From the NCBI GenBank assembly GCA_963969495.1, contig OZ018322.1, forward strand, positions 161,748,048 through 161,812,047: 64,000 nucleotides of DNA, given 5' to 3'. Origin of the DNA: Ceratothoa steindachneri (lineage: Eukaryota; Arthropoda; Malacostraca; Isopoda; Cymothoidae). Below the pieces are notes generated by a model, which was not told where the DNA came from, did no database searches, and saw only the letters and a program-made list of their open reading frames with translations. Both the position numbers and the translations under genes were made by a program. The stretch's first letter is position 1. Each line of letters begins with the position of its first letter. Positions 1-14,400 of this stretch are shown piece after piece.

Positions 1-2867
1 CCCCTTCATACTTCATCCAAGCATGAGTTCATTGCAACTAGTAGAAGGTCCAGAAGATATATATATATATATATACGCTCTAACAGTCCCTGGAATTCCG
101 ACATCATTACTTAGGATCTTTTCTTAAGGTACCTTTAGTTTTTATTATTCAAGCAATAGCCTTATCGGCGTTACTCTTTTTAAATAGGTAATAATTTCCA
201 ACATATTATGTTCAATATTTTTGTCATCGCAAGCTGCGCTCCTGATTCTTAATTTTCCCTCTAAAAAAGTTGCCATTCCATCATACCCTCTTTTATGATG
301 CGTAAGTTTGTTCTTTCGATGCCATGATTGTCTTTTGAACTCTTCTACACGATATTATATTCCCCATTACCTGATCCAACTTTAGGTTTACTTCACGCTA
401 TATTCACATTTATGCAATTCTCTCTCATGTTTCTACCTTAATCCTAACTCGGCTGTGGGAAAACTACTTGTTGGCAAATTCAATTGACCTTCATAAATCA
501 CGCAATAGGTTAATAGTGGGGTAAACCTATTGCAATATTAGAATAAAACTAATGATGCAGAATCTATACTAACGTAATCTATAATAGATTCTTACTGAAA
601 TATGTGGATAAATAAGATGCGGGGGAGTGACGAATTATCATCTGAAAACCGTATAATTAGTATGAGTCAAAGGGCTTGTTCAAATGTAAGTTTGCCAAGA
701 AAGTTTTGTTACTGGTTAATTTTTGCCAAGATGGAGATTAAAATTAGAGCAAATAAATTTTCGTACTATTGACTAATTCTAAAGTAAAAAACAACAGCTC
801 TCTTTATAGCCTATTTGATTAAATATATGTCGAAGTCTGTTCAAGTTTTTATTATTTTAATTACATGGTTACTATTGTTTTGAGAAATCTTTTTATCATC
901 CAGATAATTTTTCAGTTTTTTTATTTTTATATTGTTTATTGTACAATTTATAATTCAATCTGTCTTGTCGGTATTGGCCTTCCATAAGGTGGTCTTTTAT
1001 CAAGTGGTGTCTACTATGGGTTCATTCGGTTCTTAAATGACTCTAAAAATTCTACATATGTAGTTCATTCGAATTTTATGGGGGGTTTTTATTATTACTA
1101 AAATATTATGTCTCAATATTCCGTTTTAGATTAAGGTTGTCAAAAATATATAAAATTTACTTGATTCTGTTCAATTGTTTAGTCTTCGATAAATACGAAT
1201 CGCCTCTTTCTTGTTAAAATAACCCTGGCAATTTTGAAAGGCAACGTTATAATGACAAAAATGGACAAGACTCAACCGTTTGATTCTTTCAATAATCTTC
1301 TAAATTTTTCGCATTACTTTAAGACTGCACCCAAACTCTCAGTCCTATGGAAAGAGATATGTAACAAACTCATTTCCTCGATATGTTTTTTATAAATTAA
1401 ACAGCAACTTAGGATCAAACAATAGGATTTAAATGTTAAAATAACTTCAAAATCGTGGTTCTTTCACTCCGTGTTCATTCGTTTTGCTCACTTGTTAATA
1501 AATTCGTCGTCTAGAGGTGAAAAGTTTAGTTACGGTTACTTCTTCTTAATGTCTCAGTTTAGGACCATTGTTCGAGACAATTATTTCCTCGTTTTGTCCA
1601 ACAGATGACGTGATTGGAAAGTGAATGGGATTAAAAGGAATAAATCGGCTTGAAGAAATTAAATCTTTTATAATCAATCTATTTGAGCTCTGTAGAACTT
1701 GAGACAGAAACAACGTTGCGTAGAAGAAAAGATAATGGTTTGATAAATCTGACTTTTGTGGTAATCAATAAAGCTTTGAGGAAATTCAAAAACAATGGAA
1801 AAGATAATTGAGGCCTTCAAAGACTATGTTGGCCCTCCCCAACCTTTCCTGAGGCAGGGAGGCAAGATCAGGATAGTTTTCTGCCACTATGGCCCCTAAA
1901 GAAAACAGTAAATATTTGCCTCTTTTGAGCAATTGAGACCATGTAGTTTCAACCAACTTTCATTTCTCAAAAGCTCACCATTCTCTTACTACCCCTTCCT
2001 CACCAACTATTAGAGAAATAATAGTAGACATTAAGGAAGATAATACCAATAAAGACCAACAACAAAAATAATGAAAATTAAATTTAAAGTGATAACCAAC
2101 GAGTGTTTTTCCTCTTGAGCGTTTAGAAGAAGAAATTTGTAAAATAAATGGTGGAGTTAGAGGAAAGAAAAATGGGTTGAAGATAAATAACTCCACATCC
2201 TCGACACCATCTACCCTGTTTGATCTATAATAATAGTTATCATATTTAACATTATTATTATCTTATTTACTTAGTAATATCAAAAGTATTAATAGAATAT
2301 CCGACCTACCTACTTTGGATTACTTCTTAATTTGTTAATTGCTTGAGACAAAATAATTAAATAAATGCATACTAGTATTTTTTCTATGTATGCGGTGGAT
2401 ATAAACCAATAAAATCGATAAGAAAATAATAAACTTAATATATTCTTCTTTAATAATTTTTCTGGTTAGAAATAACAATCTTCGACGTATGAAAATATTT
2501 GGAAAAGAGCGAAATAAAGCGAGACCAGAAATATTTTTCTCTTTTCATTTGTTCGCATGAAAATTGCCCAAAGTAGTCTCCTCTTAAGATAATCTTGCCT
2601 ATCTTACTTCCACATATGTTTCCTCACCCTAACATCATGAACTTTTTACAAAGCTCTCAACACAATGTCGCAGACTTAATATTTTTTAGGACCACTCGTT
2701 GCTTCTCTTCTTTCTGGTATTGTGCAATGTTTCAAAGAGGTCTTCCTCTCTTTTGACATTTATTTCCTTCCACAACAACAAGTTCTTCTTCTTAACATAT
2801 TCATAACTCCTTCCAAACATTCTCAAAAAAATTCACGTCGGGTACTTGTAGTAGCAAAGCATTGTAT
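1..2867. other. AT-rich region with no recognisable gene
   Basis: No reading frame here is long or resembles a family I know. There is a short (TA)n tract near 56-76 and much homopolymeric A/T. I see no transposon protein motif on either strand and no clear exon with good splice sites. It is best regarded as intergenic or intronic sequence. Confidence 0.5.
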
Positions 2868-3210
2868 AAACAGGGTCTGCTGACCAAAGGTCGCGTGCTC
2901 TCACTTATTCTGATTTATGACATTACGACCTTTAAAACTGTCAATAATTCCTGGACTAACCTTGGGAGAACATTGGGTTTTAAATTTGGGGAGAATGGGC
3001 CATATAGTTATGAAGTTATTATCAAATAATTCCCTGGCTAAGGTTGAGAGGACCTTGAAATTATATCATTCGAAAGAGAATGAAAAACCACATAAGGATT
3101 TCAAATTTTGTTAGAATCGGACGAAGAGTTACAATGTTACGACAAAAAAAAAGCAAAACGGAGACCGACCAACATAGTGAGGGATAGAGTCCCCCGCAAT
3201 TAAAAATGAA
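2868..3210 (+). mobile_element. Foldback family, left-arm fragment
   Basis: The fragment starts with the same terminal sequence (GGTCTGCTGACC, then GCGTGCTCTCACTTA) that ends the foldback element at 8815-11492 and the arm at 63372-63692. About two ~126-bp units follow, each with a variant of AATTCCTGGGCTAACCTTGG and of TTTCGTTAGAATCGG. It then runs into the hinge sequence seen next to the loop of the full element (AAAAAGCAAAACGGAGACCG, then CATAGTGAGGGATAGAGTC). There is no opposite arm nearby, so this is a truncated copy. The short ORF across it is a by-product of the repeat. Confidence 0.75.
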
Positions 3211-3757
3211 ACCCTGAGTTACCCGAACCAATTCTTAGAAATTTGAGCTTGATCCACTCCCAATAGGAAAGTAAAAAAACCCTTAATGGTACTTCCGGGC
3301 AATGACACATTTGCAACGTCTCTGATCCATGGCATGACCACCTGAACTCCTCGCATATGATGACATTAGTTCAAGAGACAGGTATGAACATTTGGCATGA
3401 TGTTTGATCCATAACGTCAAGCACTTCCTCATTCTGTCATCAATTCGTAGTCAAGTAAATCTGGATTCGTCAGACCAAATTACTTTTTTTGACTACATTC
3501 ATTTCAACCATTAAAGATATTTATTCTCGCACTTTATTCTTTATTCCTATTCGATTTATCATTTAACATTCTAAACAAACTTTAAGGCTATTAATGAAAT
3601 TATTATAAATTTTGTAGGTTTTCAATCCCTTATATTTATTATTAGTGCTAGTTACAGGCGTCTACATCAATCAATGTCTTTCCGTCTTCAATGAACGAAA
3701 ACTTAATAAGAATATTGCTTCCTGACGGGAAATTAATTTTTCTAGCCTTTAATTAAG

Positions 3758-3852
<95 letters not shown>

Positions 3853-5219
3853 TCCTAGGGCAAAAGTTTAAACCACACCTCTGAGATTTATATATTTAAT
3901 ATCTTTAAATTTATAGAATTCATTATATTCATCATAAATATGTACGATAATAATATTGTGAATTTGGCTAATATGTTTGAAACAAACACAGAATTTTAAG
4001 AGATGTCAGGTTATTAATAATATAGTATGTTCTCGAATATCAGAATTTACCAAATATTTATTATATTTCAGCTTAAAATTATAATTGTCGTGTATTTAAT
4101 AGCATTCTAAATAATTAATACGATTAAAACTAAAGAGCATAGAGAAAAACAGAGATCATAAATCATATTTCTCCATAGGCAAGTTTTATCACATATTGAA
4201 TGTGCCCCCACCCCCAAAGAAAATGTTCACCTTTGCTGTCCAAACTATTAGGAAACTATATGAAAAAAAGAAATGCTTTCAACAAACGAAGATTAATAGC
4301 CTAAAATGTCTGACAAAAATTAAAGGAAATTTATCATTCGAACTTCACTACAGATTCAGAGAGCAGTCACAAGAAGCCTTAAAACTTAAGGACAAAAAAG
4401 GATATAGAGCTTGGAAAATAGCCATGGATATCTGAGTCTACAGAAAACTCTTCTTTGGACCAACTATCACAAATATTGCACACTCTAAAGATATCTGGAT
4501 AAAAAAATAATATAATTTGAAACCACAAGTCCTCAATATTCTTGCACTTCTAGTCCTATTTTTTATTGTTAATTAAAATTAAAATTGATAACAAACCGGA
4601 TTTAAAATCATGAAGTGATTTAATCTTCAGTTACTTTTCTATCATTTAACAAATTTTGAATTACACTGTGTGACAGAATTTCACTTTTGTCCTTTCCTTT
4701 GGTTAAAAGTGTAATTTGTCATTTGTTTGTGGCTCTATTAAATAAAAAAATTTTACTTTATCCAAAAACTTTGAATTTCTAAATTAGCCCATTTATTGTA
4801 AATACAATTGTTTTGATGCAAATAGCAAAAATATCTAAAAAGTATCAAGGGTTATGTTTTTTTCACTTATGGTATAAACATGATATACTCTATTTAAAAG
4901 TTATCGAAACAGTAATACATTAGGAATAGCTATTATTTTCTTTATATTATGTTTTAAGCAACCTGGCTAGCAATGGCAATTCTCTTACATTCCACATAGA
5001 TTCAGCACTAATTTGATGAAAAATAAACTGTAGAGTTTCCTAGAACTTTCAAGAATATTTTACAAGTTGGAAGAATTTCTAGAACATTCTGACACGTAGA
5101 TGACTGTATAAATACAAAGAAAGTCTAATGAACAGATCAGTCTAACTCTCCTGTCAAATCGCAGACATTACTACTCGTCATTGATAAATGCATTTGTCCC
5201 ACATGGCATAAAATCTTTG
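3211..5219. other. AT-rich non-coding stretch
   Basis: Apart from the compound microsatellite this holds nothing I can name. A 79-codon frame at 4196-4435 on the plus strand (Lys-rich, ending MDI) resembles no family I recognise and lacks support as an exon, so I leave it uncalled. Confidence 0.4.
3762..3850. repeat. Compound (TA)n(GA)n microsatellite
   Basis: About 57 bp of pure TA passes directly into about 30 bp of GA. The same TA-to-GA order occurs at 5414-5523, so the compound form is a recurrent local pattern. Confidence 0.95.
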
Positions 5220-6612
<1,393 letters not shown>

Positions 6613-6679
6613 TTTTGAAATTTCAACATTTTATAGCAAATGAATTTTATTTGATAGTTATAATATTTTTGGGGGGAAC

Positions 6680-7382
6680 AAACGTGTTTACCCGTCACTC
6701 CCCGCCCCTGAATATATTTCGGAGTGTGTGTATTGATAGCTCTCCTAAGGAAAGCGAAAGCCAGGGTAGGCTTCGCAAGAGTTTCAAGGAATGTTTGAAG
6801 GCGAACCCAGCCCTCGAAGGAATCGCGCCTAAGGAACTGGAGGAATGTGCACAGGACATAATCTACTGGTGGGCTCTGAAAAAGAAGGCACATAACCGCT
6901 TTGAAGAGAAGCGACGTTCATATGTCAGTGAGTCGCCAACAAGAAGGAAAGATGCCGCAGCCTTACTTGCAGAGCCTAGACGGTTACCTTACCCTCACGA
7001 CCATAATTCTCACCCACAACTCTCACCTGTGACTCCAACTATTCGTTAGCTTAGGACAACGGCCACATCCTGCACAAAATTCTCAGCTGATGGGCTAAAA
7101 CAGGTGAGGGGGCACCACAACTCGAAACTGTGGTGTTGAGCAGTGCCAGCTCTACTAAGTAAAGTCTGTAACAGTTTAAATGTGACAGCAAGGTAGGTGA
7201 CACACCTTAACGCGGAGCCAGGAATTGAAAGTGGTTATCGGCAAGTCCCCGTAGTAGAGGAGTGGAGCCCTTACTGCGTACTAATCAAAGTTTAACCATG
7301 TACTTATCAAGAATGGTGTAATCCTTGGTTATCGTTGTCCTAGAGGGTATGGCACAGCGTGATGATGAAGATGATGATAACT
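6680..7382 (+). mobile_element. LINE 3'-end fragment with GATGAT tail
   Basis: The frame 6615-7049 carries a charged segment (KECLKANPALEGIAPKELEE, then YWWALKKKAHNRFEEKRRSY and a Pro-rich tail) of the kind found at the extreme C-terminus of some LINE ORF2 proteins. Downstream, non-coding sequence ends in GTATGGCACAGCG followed by a degenerate GATGAT run at 7359-7381, as expected for a non-LTR element 3' end with a microsatellite tail. No reverse transcriptase core is present, so the clade is open. It begins just after family 1 copy A breaks off. Confidence 0.45.
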
Positions 7383-8356
7383 TGCTTTAATTTACGCTTT
7401 ATACACTTTTTAGTTAATTTATAAGGCCTAGGTTAGCAGATATGGAAAGCATAATTACAAGATTTCAAATTAAGGAATCTTTGTTTCCTAATTGAAGCCA
7501 AGGCACTAAAACAGAAAACGAAAACACCTAAATCATCATTGGCCCATGTTGGGCACCATAATGAGAAAAGTATTGTATGTTAAATAGTTAAATATTTTAT
7601 GAGTTTAAATTGGCGTAGATATTTTGGAAACTAATTCAATTGTTAATTAATGTAATTTTTTAAGGGGCACTTAAATGAGGACGAGATTTCAATTCTCCAA
7701 ATCTCTAATAGTCTAACTCCAGGACGGAGATTTTTTATAAAAATTAGGACTATTTAAAAGAGAAAAGCATAGAGCTTAACCATGGTAAACAAATATCTTA
7801 CCTAGCAGGAGGAAGAATTAGGGAATATGTAACTTTTCCTTTGTCCTCATATCTTAGGCTAAGTTATTTGTGTCTAAAAATTAACTTTCATTAAGCTTAT
7901 ACTAACTATAATATTCAAATTAGAATTAAAATATATTTTAAATTTGTTTTAATGTGGGTCACTTCTCTTAGTTTATCAATTTATTAAAAATAAAACTAGC
8001 AAATCTTTTAATTTTAAAGAAATCTTTCTCGAAGAATAATTATAAATTTACAAGTATAGGTTAGGGTTGATCGAGAAGCTTTTTTTTTGTTATGAAGATG
8101 GTGGTTGTTAATCATCTTTAGTCGAATGAAAGTCGCTGCTATGGAGTGGGCACCATAGAGCCTTGAATTAAATCATTAATAACAACTGTGGGATGTGCTG
8201 TAAAAAGCACTAACAACTACAAATTAAACAGAACTCTGTGAGAAATTATAAGCTTTGTCTGGAAAGATCAATGACAAGAAAAATTATGGCTTTAAATAAA
8301 GCAAAAGTTTGGCATTACCTATTTCACCATATTTTATACAGTTTATGTAATATGCT

Positions 8357-8358
<2 letters not shown>
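7383..8358. other. Non-coding, AT-rich
   Basis: No coding signal or known repeat was recognised between the LINE tail and the TA tract at 8359. Confidence 0.4.
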
Positions 8359-8399
<41 letters not shown>

Positions 8400-8743
8400 A
8401 ATATACTTAAGAAATAAAATGAGATTTTTAGAAACAGATGAACTAGAATAACTATTTTAAGCGTTATAATAAAGTGAAGCAAAAAGAGTTTGATTCCAAC
8501 CACTGACGTCCACCGATCTTCGCTATTAAATCCATGACGCTTATTGACTGCTCCATCATGGTATATATATATATATATGTATATATGCTTAAAAAAGAAA
8601 ATGTTAATTTTAGAAACAGATAAACTAGGATAATTATTTTAACCGCTATATTAAAGTAAAGAAAAAATAGTTTGATTTCAAACTGTGTGGTCCACCACAC
8701 TTCGCTATTAAAACCATGACGCTTATTGAATGAGTTAACATAG

Positions 8744-8788
<45 letters not shown>
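8359..8788. repeat. Two ~185-bp direct repeats separated by (TA)n tracts
   Basis: TA tracts lie at 8359-8397, 8562-8586 and 8743-8788. The sequences between them (about 8402-8561 and 8587-8742) are copies of each other: both carry TTTTTAGAAACAGATGAACTA-like, TTCGCTATTAAA and CCATGACGCTTATTGA motifs in the same order, with about 15-20% divergence by eye. This looks like a tandem duplication with TA runs as junctions. Confidence 0.8.
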
Positions 8789-8790
<2 letters not shown>

Positions 8791-8884
8791 ATTATAAATA
8801 ACGGAAGTGATATTTATTGGCTGCTTACCAAAACGTCGCCTGCTCTCACTTATACAAATTTATGAGCTTACGACCTTCAAATCT

Positions 8885-9900
8885 TTAATTATTCCCGGAC
8901 AAACCTAAAGAAGACCATAACAATTCTATCTTTCAAAAAAGAATGTAAAACAAGATAAGGGTTTTAAATTACGTCTGAATCGGCGAAAGGTTATCATGTT
9001 ATTACCCCCAAAATAATTCCCGGGCTATCCTTGGGAGTACTTTGTCAATTATATCATTCTAAATATATTGTAAAACAACATAAGGGTTTCAAATTTCGTT
9101 AGGATCGGTCAAGGAGCTATGATATTATGGCCAAAAGAAAATAATTTCCGGGCTAAGCTTGAGAGGACCTTGCTAATTATATCATTCAAAAGAGACTGAA
9201 AAAAACCCATAAGACTTTCAAATTTCATTAGAATGGACCGAATAGTTATGTTTAATTACCACAAGAAAATGATTCCCTGGCTAACCTTAGGATGAGATTA
9301 GCATTATACCATTCGAAAGAGCACTAAAATAATATAAGGGTTTCAAATTTCGTTAGAATCGGAATAATACTTATTATGTTTTTGCAAACAATATAATTCC
9401 TGGGCTATAATTGGGAGGAGTTTTGCAATTATATCATTCGAAAGAGAGTGTAAAACTACATAAAGGGTTTCATATCTCGTTAGAATCAGCCGATTATGTA
9501 TGATTTTTTAGCAAAACACTATAATTCCGGGCTAACCTAGGTAGGACTTCGGCAATTATACCATTCAAAAGAAAATGGAAAATAATATAAGTGTTTTCAA
9601 ATTTCATTAGAATCGGCCGAATAGTTATGATGATATTGCCAAAACAACTTAATTCCCGGGGTAACCTTGGTAAGAGTGGCAATTATATCGGTCAAAATAA
9701 AATATGAAATAACATCAGTGTTTCAAACTTCGTTAGAATCGGAAGAATACTTCTAATGTTATTACAAAAACAAATAATTCCTGGGCTCCAATTGGAAGGA
9801 CTTCGGCAATTATATCATTCGAAAGAGAATGTAAAACAACAGAAGGCTTTCAAATTTCGTTAGAATCAGCAAAATAGTTACAATGCCCTTACAAATACAA
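8885..9900 (+). repeat. Tandem ~126-bp units of the left foldback arm
   Basis: Each unit reads roughly: AATTCCCGGGCTAACC, TTGGGAGGACTT, AATTATATCATTCGAAAGAG, AATGTAAAACAACATAAGGG, TTTCAAATTTCGTTAGAATC, GGCCGAATAGTTATGATG. Spacing varies from about 120 to 133 bp and units differ by substitutions and small indels, so the array is old. Short ORFs inside it reflect the period only. Confidence 0.85.
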
Positions 9901-10244
9901 AAAAAGAGCAGAATATAGACCGTCCGACAGATATAGTGAGATGTAGAGTCGACCGCGACTAGACTCGCACGTGGCTAATAAAACGGCTGTATTTAGAAGG
10001 TTCATTGTAGTAATTTTACTCCTTGTACCGACGTTTCTGGTAGGATCCCATTTTCAAGGATATAACATTAATAATAGGATGCACAAAGAATAATTTTTAG
10101 TCGCGTGCGCAAAAACATCTCACTATGTCGGTCTCTCAGTCCCGGTTTTGCTTTTTTTTTGTATTAGTAATGACATTGTAACTATTCGGCCAATTCTAAC
10201 GAAATTTGAAACCCTTATGTATTTTTACATTATATTTCGAATCA

Positions 10245-11150
10245 TCACTTAAACAAACTACACCATCAAAACCTACACAACCACCTACACTCCCCCCACC
10301 AACACCACTTACACGACCACTACCTACAGCACCACCGCCTGCACAACCACCACCTACAACACCACCGCCTGCACAACCACCACCTGCAACACCACCGCCT
10401 GCACGACCACCATCTACACCACCTTCACCTACACCTACACTATATACACTACCACCATCAACATCACTAACTCCTAAACCAGCACCACCTACACCGCATA
10501 CCTCACTGACACTTACACAACCTACACCACCTCCGCAATCTACACCTCCTACGCCACCTACACAACATACCCCAATACCACTTACACTACCACCGCCTAC
10601 ACCAACATCACCTACATAACATCACCTACCCACCAAATATATGACCACCACTTACACCACACCACCCCTTTTCCACCAACACCTATACCATCTACACCAC
10701 TTACACTACCTTCACTACCTCCAAAACTTCCACCTGCAACACTACTGCATACGTCACTGCCACCTACACAACCAGCTACATGACCACCACCTACACTACA
10801 CCACCTAAACCACCAACACCTACACCACTATCATCACATACACAACCAACACCACTAGCACTTACACCACCTGCAATATCACTACATACAACACTGCCAA
10901 GTACACCTCCTACACCATCGACATCTAAACCAACGCAAACTACACCACCATTGCCTACAGCACCACCTCATACACACCTACTCCCACACTCAATACCAGA
11001 ACCACCTACACAACGACCCCTTGCACCACCCACACCACTTACACCACTACAACCTACAGCAACACCTACACCTTCACTAACTACTTCACCAACACTTATA
11101 TCATCAAGTACCTCACGCAACCTACACCACTTACACCATCGCCACCCAAG
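10245..11150 (+). repeat. CCACCTACA-type minisatellite
   Basis: About 900 bp of degenerate CCACCTACACCA-like units, almost free of G on this strand. It begins in the middle of a right-arm foldback unit (after TTTCGAATCATC) and ends where that unit resumes (CCCAAGCTTATCCCGAGAAT). The Pro/Thr-rich frames of 137 and 167 codons are consequences of the repeat; there is no sign of a real mucin-like gene, no start context and no conserved flank. The complementary strand is rich in GG runs and could form weak G-quadruplexes. Confidence 0.85.
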
Positions 11151-11492
11151 CTTATCCCGAGAATTACGTCGTTTTGGCGATAACATCGTTACTTATCGGC
11201 AGATACAAACGAAATTTGAGACCTTTAGGATGTTTTACATTCTTTTTCGAATGATATTTTTGCCAAAGTCTACCCAAGTTTAACTGGAGAATTATTTGGC
11301 AATAACATCATATCTATTCGGCCAATACCAACGGAATTTGAAACACTAATGTTGTTTTATATTCTCTTTCTAATTGTATATTTGCCAAGGTCACCCCCAA
11401 GGTAGTCCGTAAATTATTGAAGGTTTGAAGGTCGTAAAGTCATAAATCAGTGTAAGTGAGAGCACGCTACTTTAAATCAGCAGATCTTGTTT

Positions 11493-14400
11493 ACAATAGT
11501 TATTAGATATTTACAAATAAATTATGAGGTAAATGTGAAGTAGCCGAGGTTGCAGTATTCAAATTATGAAAATACAGGGGTTTCAACTATCAAGGAATGC
11601 GAAATATGTTTGTTGTTCTTGGTTTTAAGTAAAAATTGATATTAAGCTTTTAAAGGGGTCTTCGTTGTACAAAATGGAGATAATGAAAATGTTGGTTCGA
11701 TATCGGTTGGTTATTGTGGTAGTGGTTTGGGCGTGTGTTGTTACAGAGTTGTTTATGGATTCAGTTAAAGTAGAAATGAGCTTGTGTCCGAGTTTAAATT
11801 GGGGCTTGTAAATCTAATGTGAGGAAATTCATATTTTCGAGTTCGATTTCGGTTTTGGATGTATCATTAATTGAAAAATGGTTTAAGTAAGGTTTGTGGT
11901 GTGCAAGTCTCGTTTTGTAATGTAATGCAATCGCTTTCCGTACCAAAACTCGATTTTCCTTAATTTTGGTAGGCCAACAATATTTTCAGACCAAGTGCCA
12001 ACGCTGCTTCGATCATCCATCATATATGAATTCACTGGCTAGAAATGTAATTCTGAGGTATATTAAGCATCGATACAGCGCAACCAACATGCCCGTATGT
12101 GTTCACATCTAGAAATCTGTCACAGAACTGAAGCAACACTCACTACTACCGAACTCTTCGCTATCCGAATACATTTCGAAAAGAGAAATCCACAACACAA
12201 ACCCAACTAAAACAATTTTTCAATTAAAGATATAGCCTAAAGGGAAAGTAAACTTCGAAAACTTGAATCCCATTACATTAGATATACAAACCCCACTTTA
12301 AACTCGGACACAGGCTTATTTCCACTTTTACTACACCTATAAACACTAGGAACCGTTTTCCCAATCTGTATAGATAGCCAGGCTCTCTCGTCTTCGAGAT
12401 CATGCCGAGCTACCCGTACACTTAAGGAAGCCAGTATAACACAATCTTGACTCCCGACACGCAGAAGTAAAGACCACCTATTCTGAGAAAACAGTGTATA
12501 TAAAGCCTCTCCAGGCCTCAAAGATCTTACCGCTCTCTAGAAGTCAATATGAAATAAAAAACAACCTCTTGACTTGGAAAGCAGTGTAGTAATTTTCTCT
12601 ACCTTGGTTTTTTCTATCAGCTCAACCGTAGAGACAGACGCAGCCCACAGAAGGGCAAGGCACATATAAAATAGGGGATATATCATAAACCCTTCATCTT
12701 ATTCAAACAGAAAACCTTCTGTTCACAACAACACAGTCTAAACCTTATATGATTTATGCTCAAAGAATAAGGAACGTAATACTGAAGCTTAGGGAAATGT
12801 GGTATCCTAAAATCTATCGAATGATTTTGACTACAATGTTGGCGTCTTAGGATAAACCACGGTCGCTACCAACTAAGAAATACGTGGTGATTTTGAAGGA
12901 GTTACCCCTTCCGAACTCCAAAAATTTTAGAGGAGAAGCGGTGCACTCATTGGCATAGGAACCTTTGAGAATAGTCACTTCCGAAATGAGAGCAGTTTGC
13001 TAATGGAAAAGACGGCTAATACGCGTGCACAATGGCATTATACACATTGCACTATGTAAAACGATGTATTGCCCTATTTTAGTCAAAGAGGCCATCCATA
13101 TGAGACTGCGGTACCCACGTGCCACTAGCAGGAGACCTCTAAGATATATCAAATCTGCCTTTTGCATTAGACATGTGGATGCGAAAGAATAAAATTAAAA
13201 CCTTACTCCACTTAAACCAAGCAAGACCGAAGGAACAATGAAAGAATATTCTTATGAGTACCCAACCTGGTGAATATCACAGATGGTACAAGAAAATTTA
13301 TTCTTGCAAATATATGCTTTTTAAGTGAGGCGTTTATTGATGTCAAGGCCAAGGACTAGGTGAGAATCCATCATGCCTAAGCGAGTTCCAATTAAGAGTA
13401 CGTTGGGTTAAAGTGATAGCTATGATGAGTAAAGAAGTTCAAGTCTTTAGTTTTGGGCCATAAGAAAGGCGTGCGTTTAGGTATATATATATATACAATT
13501 AAAAGAGATTAAAATATCGTCTATTGAGTGTAGCGAAAGTAAAATTTTCCAGTTATCGTGTAATACTGTTGAATCTAGCAGCAAAGCAAATCATAAGATA
13601 CTGAAGATAATTCGATGCAGGACACCTTCTTACTTCCACAGTGAGAATGACCTGGTTTCCTTATACTTATAGGAAAATAAAATGCACCTTTATATGATAC
13701 TGAATCAACATCCGTCCTTCTCCAGGTTGAAAAATACTAGGCTTAATAATATAAACGAACGAATTCCTCACACAGAGCTCTCTCCAAATGGAGAACGGAC
13801 CGGAATGGAGCTTGCAGAAACTGCACTGAACAGGAGTCGGCCTCCCTTTTTTTGATCAAAGAATAAGCTAGCTTGCTATAGTATTTGATCCATACACTTT
13901 CACACGCGAGTGGCTAGAGTAATTTAACAATAAATAGTCATGACGGAATAAACTATCACTGTCATGGGAAAAGCAAGAACTATTCCCATTTCCCAAAATT
14001 CGGTGAAGATAACCTCCAGCCAGATTCTGTTGAACTATCCTAACATAAAGGCAAAGACGAGTTTGATACATGTCGAAACATGGCCTAAAAGATATCGTCT
14101 GGACACTATCTGAAAATGATTCGACGGTGGAATGCAGGTTACATAAACAAATAAAAGTGGTTTAATGGTTCGCCGCTTCTAACTGGATAGGTCAAGTTGA
14201 CAACCCTGGGCAAAATGATACTGACTTTTAATGCTAGAGGAGCAGAATCCTGGTCAAGAATTCAGGGAAAACTGTCAATAACACTAGTCAACCCCCCAAA
14301 AATTTCCTCATGGTTCTGAATAAAAATAGGCTGGTGTGCTGAATTCAATGACACTCGTATAGCTGTGTTGGGCTCAGTTTTCCAGAACAGCATATCTATA

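Larger units (their letters stand above)
8815..11492. mobile_element. Foldback-like element with tandem-repeat arms
   Basis: The two ends are inverted copies: left TGCTTACCAAAACGTCGCC with TGCTCTCACTTA, right TAAGTGAGAGCACGC with AAATCAGCAGATC. The left arm (8815-9965) holds about eight direct units of ~126 bp, each marked by an AATTCCCGGGCTAACC variant near 8890, 9015, 9148, 9271, 9391, 9521, 9650 and 9775. The right arm (10095-11492) holds the same units in reverse. A non-repeated hinge of ~130 bp lies between, flanked by inverted GACCGNC...ATAGTGAGATG sequence. Long inverted arms made of short tandem units are the hallmark of Foldback/Galileo-type elements. No transposase gene is present, so it would be non-autonomous. 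Confidence 0.75.

Noticed and set aside
8885..9900. Regularly spaced repeats that might suggest a CRISPR array
   Set aside because: The genome is animal, the units are ~126 bp with no distinct spacers, and the inverse array follows, which indicates transposon arms.
10206..11283. Two long Pro/Thr-rich frames (137 and 167 codons) that look like a mucin or extensin-like protein
   Set aside because: They are the translation of the CCACCTACA minisatellite; the array starts and stops within a foldback unit and the flanks are non-coding.
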